From: VAZQ01 sp963712565
Lineage (GTDB): Bacteria > Pseudomonadota > Alphaproteobacteria > Rhizobiales > Xanthobacteraceae
Direction of reading: 5' to 3'
DNA: 64,000 bases
Assembly: GCA_963712565.1 (NCBI GenBank)
Contig: CAVQIP010000009.1
Coordinates: 1-64,000, forward strand
Shown: positions 44,647-52,186 of the stretch, in pieces
Layout of the letters: every line of letters begins with the position of its first letter
Position numbering within the stretch: the stretch's first letter is position 1
Program-made: the position numbers and the translations under genes
The notes under the pieces: model-generated
Database searches by the model: none
What the model saw: the letters and a program-made list of their open reading frames with translations, nothing else
Told to the model about the DNA's origin: nothing

Positions 44647-46653
44647 CTAGCGGGTATCTTGTCGAGCGTCGGACGCGGGCGCCGGTTCGGTCTCGGCCGG
44701 CGCGGAAGTGCCTGCCAGAGCTGGTACCGTTCCCAGCGCCGGGTCGGCCGCGGGCTGGGCCGCGCCCCCTCCTGTCAGGCGCTCGATCACCGAGCGCACG
44801 GCATCGCGTGAGCCGCGGTTGCGGACCGCATCCAAAATGGGCTGCGCCGCCCCCGAGCGTTGAATGCGGCTCTGCGGGTCCGGCAATATGATCGGGTCGT
44901 CCCACGGCCCCTGCACCATGAAAGGCAGTTCGAAGGCGGGTGCAGATGCATTCGCGCCGCTCGCGGCAACCGACAGCAGGCTTGCAGTGCCCCTGAGATC
45001 GAGCTCCCGTGCAGGAATCGACGCCGAGCCCGTCAAGGCAAGGCCAACACTCGGCCCCTCCATGCGAACGTCTTCGACATTCGCCACTCCCTGGATGATC
45101 TTCAGTTTGACGGTTAAGGTCTCGTAGGGCGTTTTCCCGGTGCGGAATTCACCGCCGCCGGACAGCGGTCGACGCTCGATGCGCCGGAGCAATTGCTCGA
45201 CATTGAAGCCAGCGATCGCGCCTTTGCGTCCGACGAGACCCGCCGTACCGTTCAACCCCCTGGTCAGGTCGTAGACGCTGCTGCCGGAGCTGTCGATCGC
45301 GAAGGCGAGATTGCCTTTGCCCTCGAGCCTTCGAACGCCGAACATCTCGCCGAGACATTGCTCGAGATCGACATTGGAGAACTGCAACTGGGCTTTGAAA
45401 TCAGCCCCGGCCGACGATTTCGCCAGCCCGAACGTGCCCTTGACCACGCCGCCGAAGGCTTGCGATTCGCCCACCGCCACCGTGAGGTTGCCGCCGCGCA
45501 GATTGGCCGCCACCGCCGTGCGGCCGAGGCGGGCATTCGCGACATTGACGCGGGCCGCCGACAGCCTGAGATCGAGATGGATACCGTCGAGGCCGTCGAG
45601 CGCAATCGGTTTGCTGTCCCAACCGCGCTCGCCGCTGGTCACCAAACGCATGGTGGAAATGTAGGGCGTCAGATCCAGCGCCTCGGCCGCGAGCGTCCCT
45701 TGCAAGGTTTGCCGTCCGTCGAAGGCCAGCACGCCTTCCCCGCTGTTGCCGTCGAGTTCGACGTTGACGCCGGAAAGCCCAATGGTCCCCCCGGCCACGT
45801 TGGTTTGAGCTTTGAGCGCGAAGCGGCCAAATCCACCGCCTGGTGGAGGCTGCTGGCCTGCCCACACCAGCGTATCCCGCAAGGACGCGGTGTCGGCGGC
45901 AAGCGTGCCTTCCATCTTGAGCGTGGGCCGATGGCTGAGATAGCCGTCGAATGCGAATTTGAACGGCGCGCCGCCGAGGCGAATCTTGAGACCGGATCGG
46001 TCGCCCTGAAGCGCTGCGACGAAGTCGGTGAAACTCACGGTGGCGTCGATCGGCTCATCGTGCCAGGCGAAGCGGCCGGTGGCGGCGAAGCTGCGTGAGA
46101 TCGACGGCCAAGCGAGGGCCATTTCCACGTTCGCGAGCGTCTCGACGATCTTGTACGCCTCATCGCGTAGAATGACGGTGCCGTCCTGGATGCGGATCTC
46201 GGAAAACGCCGCCGTCCGGCCGGGACTGGGCTTGAGGTTTCGCGCCAGCGTCTCGATATGGCCCGACCAGTTGGAGCTGTGGTCGGCGTTGAAGATGATT
46301 GCAATCGTCGGCCGCACCAGCGACACGTCCGCGATCTCGATACGCCCGGCCAGGAAGGGAAAGAAGCGCAGACGCGCGACCACCCGCTGGGCCGTGAGCG
46401 CCGGCGCGCCGGTGCGGTTGTCGCCGAGGCTGACATCGTCGAAGCTCACCGTGCCGGTCGGGAACAGCGATACCGAGGCACCGCCGCGAAGCACGGGGTC
46501 GAGCCCGGTGACGGCGCGGATTTCGGCCTTGACCGCCTCGCGCACCGCCTCCGCGGGCACGAGAAATGGCAAGATCACAAGAGCGCCGATGCCCGCAATG
46601 GCCAGGGCCAGAACAGCAAATCCAAGGCGTTTGATGCCAACGGCCGCGATCAC
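44647..46653 (-). CDS. AsmA family protein
   Basis: A 668-residue protein anchored by an N-terminal helix (LGFAVLALAIAGIGALVILPFLVP) with a long beta-rich periplasmic part. ILPFLVPAEAVREAVKAEIRAVTGLDPVLRGGASVSLFPTGTVSFDDVSL (residues ~27-76) is the AsmA N-terminal signature; the C-terminal AsmA_2-like part has LNGTAGLVGRKGAIAGFNVEQLLRRIERRPL. AsmA-like proteins are thought to bridge membranes for lipid transport or affect outer-membrane assembly. The start is GTG 46653. The C-terminal tail beyond residue ~620 is low complexity (Ala/Pro-rich). Confidence 0.9.
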   Translation of the reverse strand: MIAAVGIKRLGFAVLALAIAGIGALVILPFLVPAEAVREAVKAEIRAVTGLDPVLRGGASVSLFPTGTVSFDDVSLGDNRTGAPALTAQRVVARLRFFPFLAGRIEIADVSLVRPTIAIIFNADHSSNWSGHIETLARNLKPSPGRTAAFSEIRIQDGTVILRDEAYKIVETLANVEMALAWPSISRSFAATGRFAWHDEPIDATVSFTDFVAALQGDRSGLKIRLGGAPFKFAFDGYLSHRPTLKMEGTLAADTASLRDTLVWAGQQPPPGGGFGRFALKAQTNVAGGTIGLSGVNVELDGNSGEGVLAFDGRQTLQGTLAAEALDLTPYISTMRLVTSGERGWDSKPIALDGLDGIHLDLRLSAARVNVANARLGRTAVAANLRGGNLTVAVGESQAFGGVVKGTFGLAKSSAGADFKAQLQFSNVDLEQCLGEMFGVRRLEGKGNLAFAIDSSGSSVYDLTRGLNGTAGLVGRKGAIAGFNVEQLLRRIERRPLSGGGEFRTGKTPYETLTVKLKIIQGVANVEDVRMEGPSVGLALTGSASIPARELDLRGTASLLSVAASGANASAPAFELPFMVQGPWDDPIILPDPQSRIQRSGAAQPILDAVRNRGSRDAVRSVIERLTGGGAAQPAADPALGTVPALAGTSAPAETEPAPASDARQDTR

Positions 46654-46831
46654 GACGCGTCTTTCTCAAGTGTTCGCCGGCAAAGCCGGCCGACTATACC
46701 GAGGGAGATCGAAGGTGCAAACTTGCGACCCCGACCGCAAAAGCTTGCAATTGCTCTGTGACCCTTTCGTGGCCGGGCGATGAACTGATCCGGCGGTATT
46801 TCCCAGCTTTTGCGCGCCATTTATGCCGACG

Positions 46832-47479
46832 CTAAAGCGCGTTCGCGGTGTGGTAGCTCGCTTCGGTCTTACTCCGGATCTCGTCGAGCGTTGAGCCGGG
46901 CGCGAGCTCGATCAGGGTCATCCCCCCGCCACCCTTCTTGTCGATAGTAAAGACCCCGAGATCGGTGATGACCATGTCCACCACCCCGGCGCCGGTCAGC
47001 GGCAGGGTGCAGCGCTTAAGCAGCTTCGGGTCGTTCTTGGCCGAGTGTTCCATCACCACCACCACCTTTTTGACCCCGGCGACAAGGTCCATGGCGCCGC
47101 CCATGCCCTTGACCATTTTGCCCGGAATCATCCAGTTGGCGAGGTCGCCATTCTCAGCGACCTGCATGGCCCCCAGGATCGAGAGATCGATGTGCCCGCC
47201 GCGAATCATGGCGAAGCTGTCGGCCGAGGAGAAATAGCTCGTGGTCGGTATTTCGGTCACCGTCTGCTTGCCGGCGTTGATAAGGTCTGGGTCTTCCTCG
47301 CCCTCGTAGGGGAATGGCCCGAAGCCGAGCATGCCGTTCTCGCTTTGCAGCTGCACTTTCATGCCCCGAGGGATATAGTTCGAAACCAGCGTCGGGATGC
47401 CGATGCCGAGATTAACATAGAAGCCGTCGCGCAGTTCCTTGGCGGCGCGCTCGGCCATTTGCTCTCGCGTCCAGGCCAT
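46832..47479 (-). CDS. 3-oxoacid CoA-transferase subunit B
   Basis: A 215-residue beta subunit of a class I CoA-transferase. REQMAERAAKELRDGFYVNLGIGIPTLVSNYIP, then LQSENGMLGFGPFP with the catalytic Glu in SENG, and FAMIRGGHIDLSILGAMQVAENGDLANWMIPGK and KVVVVMEHSAKND are conserved. It works with subunit A to transfer CoA from succinyl-CoA to a 3-oxo acid such as acetoacetate. Its start overlaps the stop of subunit A by one base (TGATG), showing coupling. Confidence 0.94.
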   Translation of the reverse strand: MAWTREQMAERAAKELRDGFYVNLGIGIPTLVSNYIPRGMKVQLQSENGMLGFGPFPYEGEEDPDLINAGKQTVTEIPTTSYFSSADSFAMIRGGHIDLSILGAMQVAENGDLANWMIPGKMVKGMGGAMDLVAGVKKVVVVMEHSAKNDPKLLKRCTLPLTGAGVVDMVITDLGVFTIDKKGGGGMTLIELAPGSTLDEIRSKTEASYHTANAL

Positions 47480-48210
47480 CAGACTTCCTCCCCGGTTCCC
47501 GCCGGCGGCGTGGTGCGCTTGCGCACGGTCCGCTGCTCGATGTGTTTCACCGCATGGGGCACGTGCACCAGGCGTTTGACATAGACGCCCGGCGTGATGA
47601 TGTGGTCGGGATTGATATCACCGGGCTGTACCAGATGCTCGACCTCGGCCACGGTCACCTTGCCGGCAGTGGCCATCATCGGATTGAAGTTGCGCGCGGT
47701 CTTGCGATAGACGAGGTTGCCCTCGCTATCGCCCATCCAGGCGTGCACAATGGAGAGGTCGGCGACAAGCCCGCGTTCCATCACGTAACGGGCGCCGTCG
47801 AATTGGCGCTCCTCCTTGCCCTCCGCGATCTGCGTACCGGCGCCGGTACGCGTGAAGAATGCGGGAATGCCGGCGCCGCCGGCGCGGATGCGCTCGGCCA
47901 GCGTGCCCTGCGGATTGAACTCGATCTCGAGCTCGCCCGCCAAATATTGCTGTGCGAAAGTCTTGTTCTCTCCCACATAGGACGAGATCATTTTCTTGAT
48001 CTGCTTGGTGTCGAGCAGGAGGCCAAGTCCGACGCCGTCGATGCCGCAATTGTTGGACACCACCGTCAGGTTCTTCACCCCCGCGTCGCGGATCGCCAGG
48101 ATCAACTGCTCGGGAATGCCGCAAAGCCCGAAGCCCCCGGCCATGATCAGCATTCCGTCCTTCAACAGCCCGGCGAGCGCTGCGCGCGGATCGGGATACA
48201 CCTTGTTCAT
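47479..48210 (-). CDS. 3-oxoacid CoA-transferase subunit A
   Basis: A 243-residue alpha subunit. LKDGMLIMAGGFGLCGIPEQLILAIRDAGVKNLTVVSNNCGIDGVGLGLLL contains the glycine-rich CoA-transferase 1 motif (GGFGLCGIPE), followed by YVGENKTFAQQYLAGELEIEFNPQGTLAERIRAGGAGIPAFFT and AHAWMGDSEGNLVYRKTARNFNPMMA-type segments near residues 165-190. ATG 48210 is chosen at the conserved start; the frame extends to 48258. Together with subunit B it supports ketone-body or polyhydroxybutyrate carbon use, consistent with the phasins at 56.5 kb. Confidence 0.94.
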   Translation of the reverse strand: MNKVYPDPRAALAGLLKDGMLIMAGGFGLCGIPEQLILAIRDAGVKNLTVVSNNCGIDGVGLGLLLDTKQIKKMISSYVGENKTFAQQYLAGELEIEFNPQGTLAERIRAGGAGIPAFFTRTGAGTQIAEGKEERQFDGARYVMERGLVADLSIVHAWMGDSEGNLVYRKTARNFNPMMATAGKVTVAEVEHLVQPGDINPDHIITPGVYVKRLVHVPHAVKHIEQRTVRKRTTPPAGTGEEV

Positions 48211-48336
48211 GAACTCACCGCTCGGATTGACGCGCGTACCGCTCGCGGACAGACGCATCGGTCCCTCCGCCGGCGGAATTGTCTACCGCGCTGCGGCAAC
48301 GGCTGCAATCTCCGCCGTAGCCGCGCCCAGTTCGGC

Positions 48337-50049
48337 CTAGGACCGCGTGTCCTTGCCGAGCCACGCCGCGGCGTCGGTGTAGCGGGTGATGTAGATGACT
48401 GGCAGGACGCCGACGGCGACGATAATAAGCGCGGCGAGCGAGCCCTGTTCGAAGCTGCCGCGGGTGGCGAACTGGTAGATGTAGGTCGCCAGCGTCTCGA
48501 CGTTGAGCGGACGCAAGAGTAGCGTCGCTGGCAGTTCCTTGAGGCAGTCGACGAAGACCAGCAGCGCCGCGCCCCAGATTGCCGGCCGGACGAGCGGCAG
48601 GTGGATGGTACGCGCGAGCGTTCCCGCTTCCGCGCCCAGCAAGCGCGCAACATCGTCGAGTTCCGTGGCAAGGCGGGAAAACCCCGCCTGTGCAAAGCCG
48701 ATCGCAATCGCCAGGAAGCGGATCACGTAGGCGATGACGAGCGCAGCCGCCGAGCCCGCCAGCACCAGACCCACGCCCTTCTCGTGGAAAAGCCGTGCCA
48801 GGACGTTGATGCCTTCATCCACCAGAACGAGCGGCGAGAGCAGTCCAAGCGCAAGCACCGTCCCCGGCACAGCGTAGCCGATGCCGGCAACATTCACGCT
48901 GGCGGCGGTGATCGGATGCTTCGTGTACCGCAGCGCCGCGACTGCCAAAAAGCCGACAACCAAAGTGATCGCGGTCGCCGTCGAAGCAAGTGCGACGGTA
49001 GTCAGCGCGTGGCGGGCGAGGGCGCTGTCGAAACCCATCAGCAGTCCGCGCACCGCTACTTCGCGCAGGAGAAATCCCGCCGGAAGCAGGAAACCCAGGG
49101 CGACCGGGACGAAGCAGACGATGGCAGCGATCCATCGCGCCGGGCCGGCCAGCGCGATCCGGGAGGCGGGTCGCTGGTCCTGTGCCGAAACCGCGAAATC
49201 CCCGCGGCGGCCAAGGCGTTCAAGGGCGATCAGCGCGGCGACGATCAGCAGCATGAGGCAGGCCATCTGCGCCGCCCCCGCGAGGCTGCCGCGATTGAGC
49301 CACGTGGTGAAAATCGACAGCGTCAGGGTCTGCACGCCGAGATATTCGCTGGCGCCGATGTCGTTGATCGTTTCGAGCAAGGCTAGCGCCACTCCAACGA
49401 CGATCGCAGGCCGGGCCAGGGGGAAAGTGATGCGCCGTGCGAGTGCCCATGGCGGCGCGCCGAGCATGCGCGCGGCCTCGGTAAAGGGTGAGCCTTGCGT
49501 CTGCAGCACCGCGCGGGTGGCGAGGTAGACATAGGGATAGAGCACGAAACCGAAGAGAAGGATCGCACCGCCGAGCGAGCGGACGTTGGGAAACCAGTAA
49601 TCCGCGGCGGAACGCCAGCCGAAGACCGCCCGCACCGCCGACTGCACGGGCCCGAATGGATCAAAAAGATCGACGTAGACATAGGCCACGATATAGGTCG
49701 GGATCGCGAGCGGCAGCGGCAGCAGCCAAGCCAATGCGTCGCGGCCGGGAAAGCTGAATGTGGTGACGGTCCAAGCGGTGCCGGCGCCGAGGACGATCGT
49801 CACCGCTGCGACCCCGGCGAGCAGTAGCGCGGTCTGCGCAAGCGCTGCCGGAATGACATGGCGGGTAAGGTGACTCCAGAGGTCGTCGGCATCGCCGAAT
49901 GCGAGCACAATCAGGCTGACCAGTGGGGCGGCCGCCAACAAGCCCGTTCCCACGGCAATTCCGCCGACTGCCAAGCCCTGCCAGCGCAAGTGAAAACGGG
50001 CCGGCCACCGATCCACGGAGGGCCAGCCCGCGGATTTGGAGCGGGTCAT
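48337..50049 (-). CDS. fbpB: Fe(3+) ABC transporter fused double permease FbpB
   Basis: A 570-residue protein with about 12 helices made of two fused binding-protein-dependent permease domains. The first EAA region is FTEAARMLGAPPWALARRITFPLARPAI, the second LATELDDVARLLGAEAGTLARTIHLPLVRPAI. PLPLAIPTYIVAYVYVDLFDPFG and GIGYAVPGTVLALGLLSPLV are typical for FbpB/SfuB. It begins four bases after the fbpA stop, forming a leftward fbpAB operon. The ATPase FbpC is not adjacent. Confidence 0.94.
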   Translation of the reverse strand: MTRSKSAGWPSVDRWPARFHLRWQGLAVGGIAVGTGLLAAAPLVSLIVLAFGDADDLWSHLTRHVIPAALAQTALLLAGVAAVTIVLGAGTAWTVTTFSFPGRDALAWLLPLPLAIPTYIVAYVYVDLFDPFGPVQSAVRAVFGWRSAADYWFPNVRSLGGAILLFGFVLYPYVYLATRAVLQTQGSPFTEAARMLGAPPWALARRITFPLARPAIVVGVALALLETINDIGASEYLGVQTLTLSIFTTWLNRGSLAGAAQMACLMLLIVAALIALERLGRRGDFAVSAQDQRPASRIALAGPARWIAAIVCFVPVALGFLLPAGFLLREVAVRGLLMGFDSALARHALTTVALASTATAITLVVGFLAVAALRYTKHPITAASVNVAGIGYAVPGTVLALGLLSPLVLVDEGINVLARLFHEKGVGLVLAGSAAALVIAYVIRFLAIAIGFAQAGFSRLATELDDVARLLGAEAGTLARTIHLPLVRPAIWGAALLVFVDCLKELPATLLLRPLNVETLATYIYQFATRGSFEQGSLAALIIVAVGVLPVIYITRYTDAAAWLGKDTRS

Positions 50050-50053
50050 CAGA

Positions 50054-51085
50054 TCAGTTGTCGAATCCGACCTTGTCGACCAGATTGGCCGCCGCTTTCT
50101 TGTAATCGGCGATATTGGCTATTGGGATGGCGTCGGCGTTGAGCCGGCCGTAGCCGGCGATAGTGGGGTTGATCTCGATGCCGGGACGCACCGGATATTC
50201 GTAGTTGAGGTCGGCGTGCATATGCTGCGCCTTGTCCCCGGCCAGCCATTCGATCAACGTCATCGCGTTGGCCTTGTTCGGGGCGTACTTCGAAAGAACC
50301 ACTCCTGAAATGTTCACGTGAGTGCCGCCGCCCTGGAAGGTCGGCAGGATAACCTTCGTGGCCTCCGCCCAAGCCTTCTTGTCCGGCTCGTTGTTGTTCA
50401 TCAGCGCCCAGTAATAGGTGTTGCCGACGCCAAGGTCGCACTTGCCGGCTGCGACATCGCGCGCGGTCTCGCGGTCGCCGCCCGAGGGCTTCTGCGCGAG
50501 ATTGGCCTTGAGACCCTTGAGCCATTCTTCGGTTTTGGCTTCGCCGTGATGGCCGATGAAGGCCGCAAACAGCGCGTTGTTGTAAATGTGTTGACCCGAG
50601 CGGATGCAGATACGGCCCTTCCATTTCGGGTCGGCGAGCTCCTCGTAGGTGAGGCTCGTCTGCTGGACGCGTTGTTTCGAGGCATAAAGGACGCGCGCGC
50701 GCATGGAGATGCCGTACCAGTGTCCCTCGGAATCGCGATATTGGGGCGCTACGATCCTATCGAGCAGATCGGACTTGATCGGCTGGGTGATGCCGGCGCG
50801 CACCGCGTCCTCCAGACGTCCGATATCGACGGTGAGCAAGACGTCGGCGGGGCTGTTCACCCCCTCGGTCTTGATGCGCTGCTCAAGGCCCGAGCTTGCC
50901 GAGATGACGTTGACCCTGATGCCGGTGTCCTTGGTGAAAGCGTCGAACAGCGGCTGGATGAGCTTGCTCTCCCGGTAGGTGTACACATTAACCTCGCCCG
51001 ATTGGGCGAACGCGGAGCCGGCAATAGCGATTGCGCTGGTAGCCACCGCGGTACGCGCGAGCGCGCGCACGCAAGCCGTGTTCAT
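50054..51085 (-). CDS. fbpA: Fe(3+) ABC transporter substrate-binding protein FbpA
   Basis: A 343-residue periplasmic ferric-binding protein. Signal peptide to about residue 28 (TAVATSAIAIAGSAFAQ), then GEVNVYTYRESKLIQPLFDAFTKDTGIRVNVI, GLEQRIKTEGVNSPADVLLTVDIGRL, ICIRSGQHIYNNALFAAFIGHHG, and DLGVGNTYYWALMNN. Consecutive tyrosines (NTYYW) match the iron-ligand Tyr pair of the FbpA/FutA group. GAGGGAGATCGACC precedes ATG 51085. An Irr-box-like site lies 83 bases upstream. Confidence 0.95.
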   Translation of the reverse strand: MNTACVRALARTAVATSAIAIAGSAFAQSGEVNVYTYRESKLIQPLFDAFTKDTGIRVNVISASSGLEQRIKTEGVNSPADVLLTVDIGRLEDAVRAGITQPIKSDLLDRIVAPQYRDSEGHWYGISMRARVLYASKQRVQQTSLTYEELADPKWKGRICIRSGQHIYNNALFAAFIGHHGEAKTEEWLKGLKANLAQKPSGGDRETARDVAAGKCDLGVGNTYYWALMNNNEPDKKAWAEATKVILPTFQGGGTHVNISGVVLSKYAPNKANAMTLIEWLAGDKAQHMHADLNYEYPVRPGIEINPTIAGYGRLNADAIPIANIADYKKAAANLVDKVGFDN

Positions 51086-51167
51086 GGTCGATCTCCCTCG
51101 GCGTCGACGCTTGAGTAGCGGTCCAAACGGGCCGGCGTCAAATGGATTAACTCTACAAATTCAACAG

Positions 51168-51184
51168 CTTGGAATAATTCCAGT
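51168..51184. promoter_or_regulatory. candidate Irr box (iron control element) upstream of fbpA
   Basis: CTTGGAATAATTCCAGT agrees with 14 of 17 positions of the Irr iron-control-element consensus as I recall it (TTTRGAAYNRTTCYAAA). Its core TGGAATAATTCCA (51170-51182) is a perfect palindrome around one central base. The position, 83 bases before the fbpA start, suits control of the iron transporter by the haem-responsive Fur-family regulator Irr. Confidence 0.55.
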
Positions 51185-51276
51185 CTGGCGGGTTTCGGGA
51201 AACAGCCGCTTGTGCGTTGATCGCGCATTGCGATTGGGCGAACTGGCGCCAGCCATCGCCACGTGCGGCAACGGTC

Positions 51277-52041
51277 TCAGCGGACGATGAAATGAGTCGC
51301 CGATGGGAGCCAGGCGATCTCGGCGATCAGCTTCTTGATGATGGCGCGGCCGAACGAATTGAAGTTCTCGGCCACCAGGACGAAAGCGCCGGGCCCGCCG
51401 ATGACATTGTCCTGGTAGTATTTCTCGAGCCCGCCAGGCGGGTTGGTATGCTCCGCGTTCCAGGGCACCGGCCGGTCGCTCAGGATCACGAGGCCATTGA
51501 TCACGATCCCCTTCGCGATCGTCTCGTCGCGGGCAAGTTTCACGTCACGGCCCGCGTTGTTGGTGCCGTCGCCCGAGACGTCAATGGTACGGCGTGCAGC
51601 TTCGAACGGCGCGCGCTCCAATTGAGCGGCGGCGAACTCGATACCGCCGCTGATCGAGGTACGATCAGCGAACGATCGCGGCAATTCCAGCAGCTGGTCG
51701 CCGAATTTCCGCGCCGCGCCGGGACCGTCGATGACGGTCCAATCGATCACGACCTTCTGTGCGCCGAAGCCCGACCATTCGACAAAGCAGATCGCGATGC
51801 GCTGATGCGGGCCGGACTTGATCGCATCCATCACATGCGGGTCCGAGATCGCGGTCGCATAGCCTTCCCGCTGCAGCAGAAATTTCGGATGGTCGACGCT
51901 GCGCGATACGTCGGATGACAACACGAGCAGGAGATCGACTTTTTCCGCGGCGAACGCGAATGCCGTCTGGGTCAGGACCAGCACGACAAGCGCGAGCGCG
52001 TATCGAGCAAGCGCCGGCGTGCGTCCCACAGGCCTGATCAT
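51277..52041 (-). CDS. DUF1194 von Willebrand factor A-domain exported protein (second copy)
   Basis: A 254-residue paralogue of the product of 7904-8656. Signal segment ALARYALALVVLVLTQTAFAFA is followed by VDLLLVLSSDVSRSVDHPKF, where the DxSxS metal site is intact, then RTSISGGIEFAAAQL, TIDVSGDGTNNAGRDV, and GGPGAFVLVAENFNSFGRAIIKKLIAEIAW. GAGGAGGACGATC precedes ATG 52041, deciding the start. It stands alone between fbpA and the PAS kinase, unlike the first copy, which is in a four-gene operon. Function unknown. Confidence 0.9.
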   Translation of the reverse strand: MIRPVGRTPALARYALALVVLVLTQTAFAFAAEKVDLLLVLSSDVSRSVDHPKFLLQREGYATAISDPHVMDAIKSGPHQRIAICFVEWSGFGAQKVVIDWTVIDGPGAARKFGDQLLELPRSFADRTSISGGIEFAAAQLERAPFEAARRTIDVSGDGTNNAGRDVKLARDETIAKGIVINGLVILSDRPVPWNAEHTNPPGGLEKYYQDNVIGGPGAFVLVAENFNSFGRAIIKKLIAEIAWLPSATHFIVR

Positions 52042-52186
52042 GATCGTCCTCCTCGACATCGTCGCAGGCGATGTCGTGTGGTGATTTACCGTCTGGCTGC
52101 AAGAATAGCCGATTCCGGATGACTTGCGCATCGGATAACGGCCGGCGGCCCGACAATTTCAGTTCATATCCAACCGGGGATTGAGG

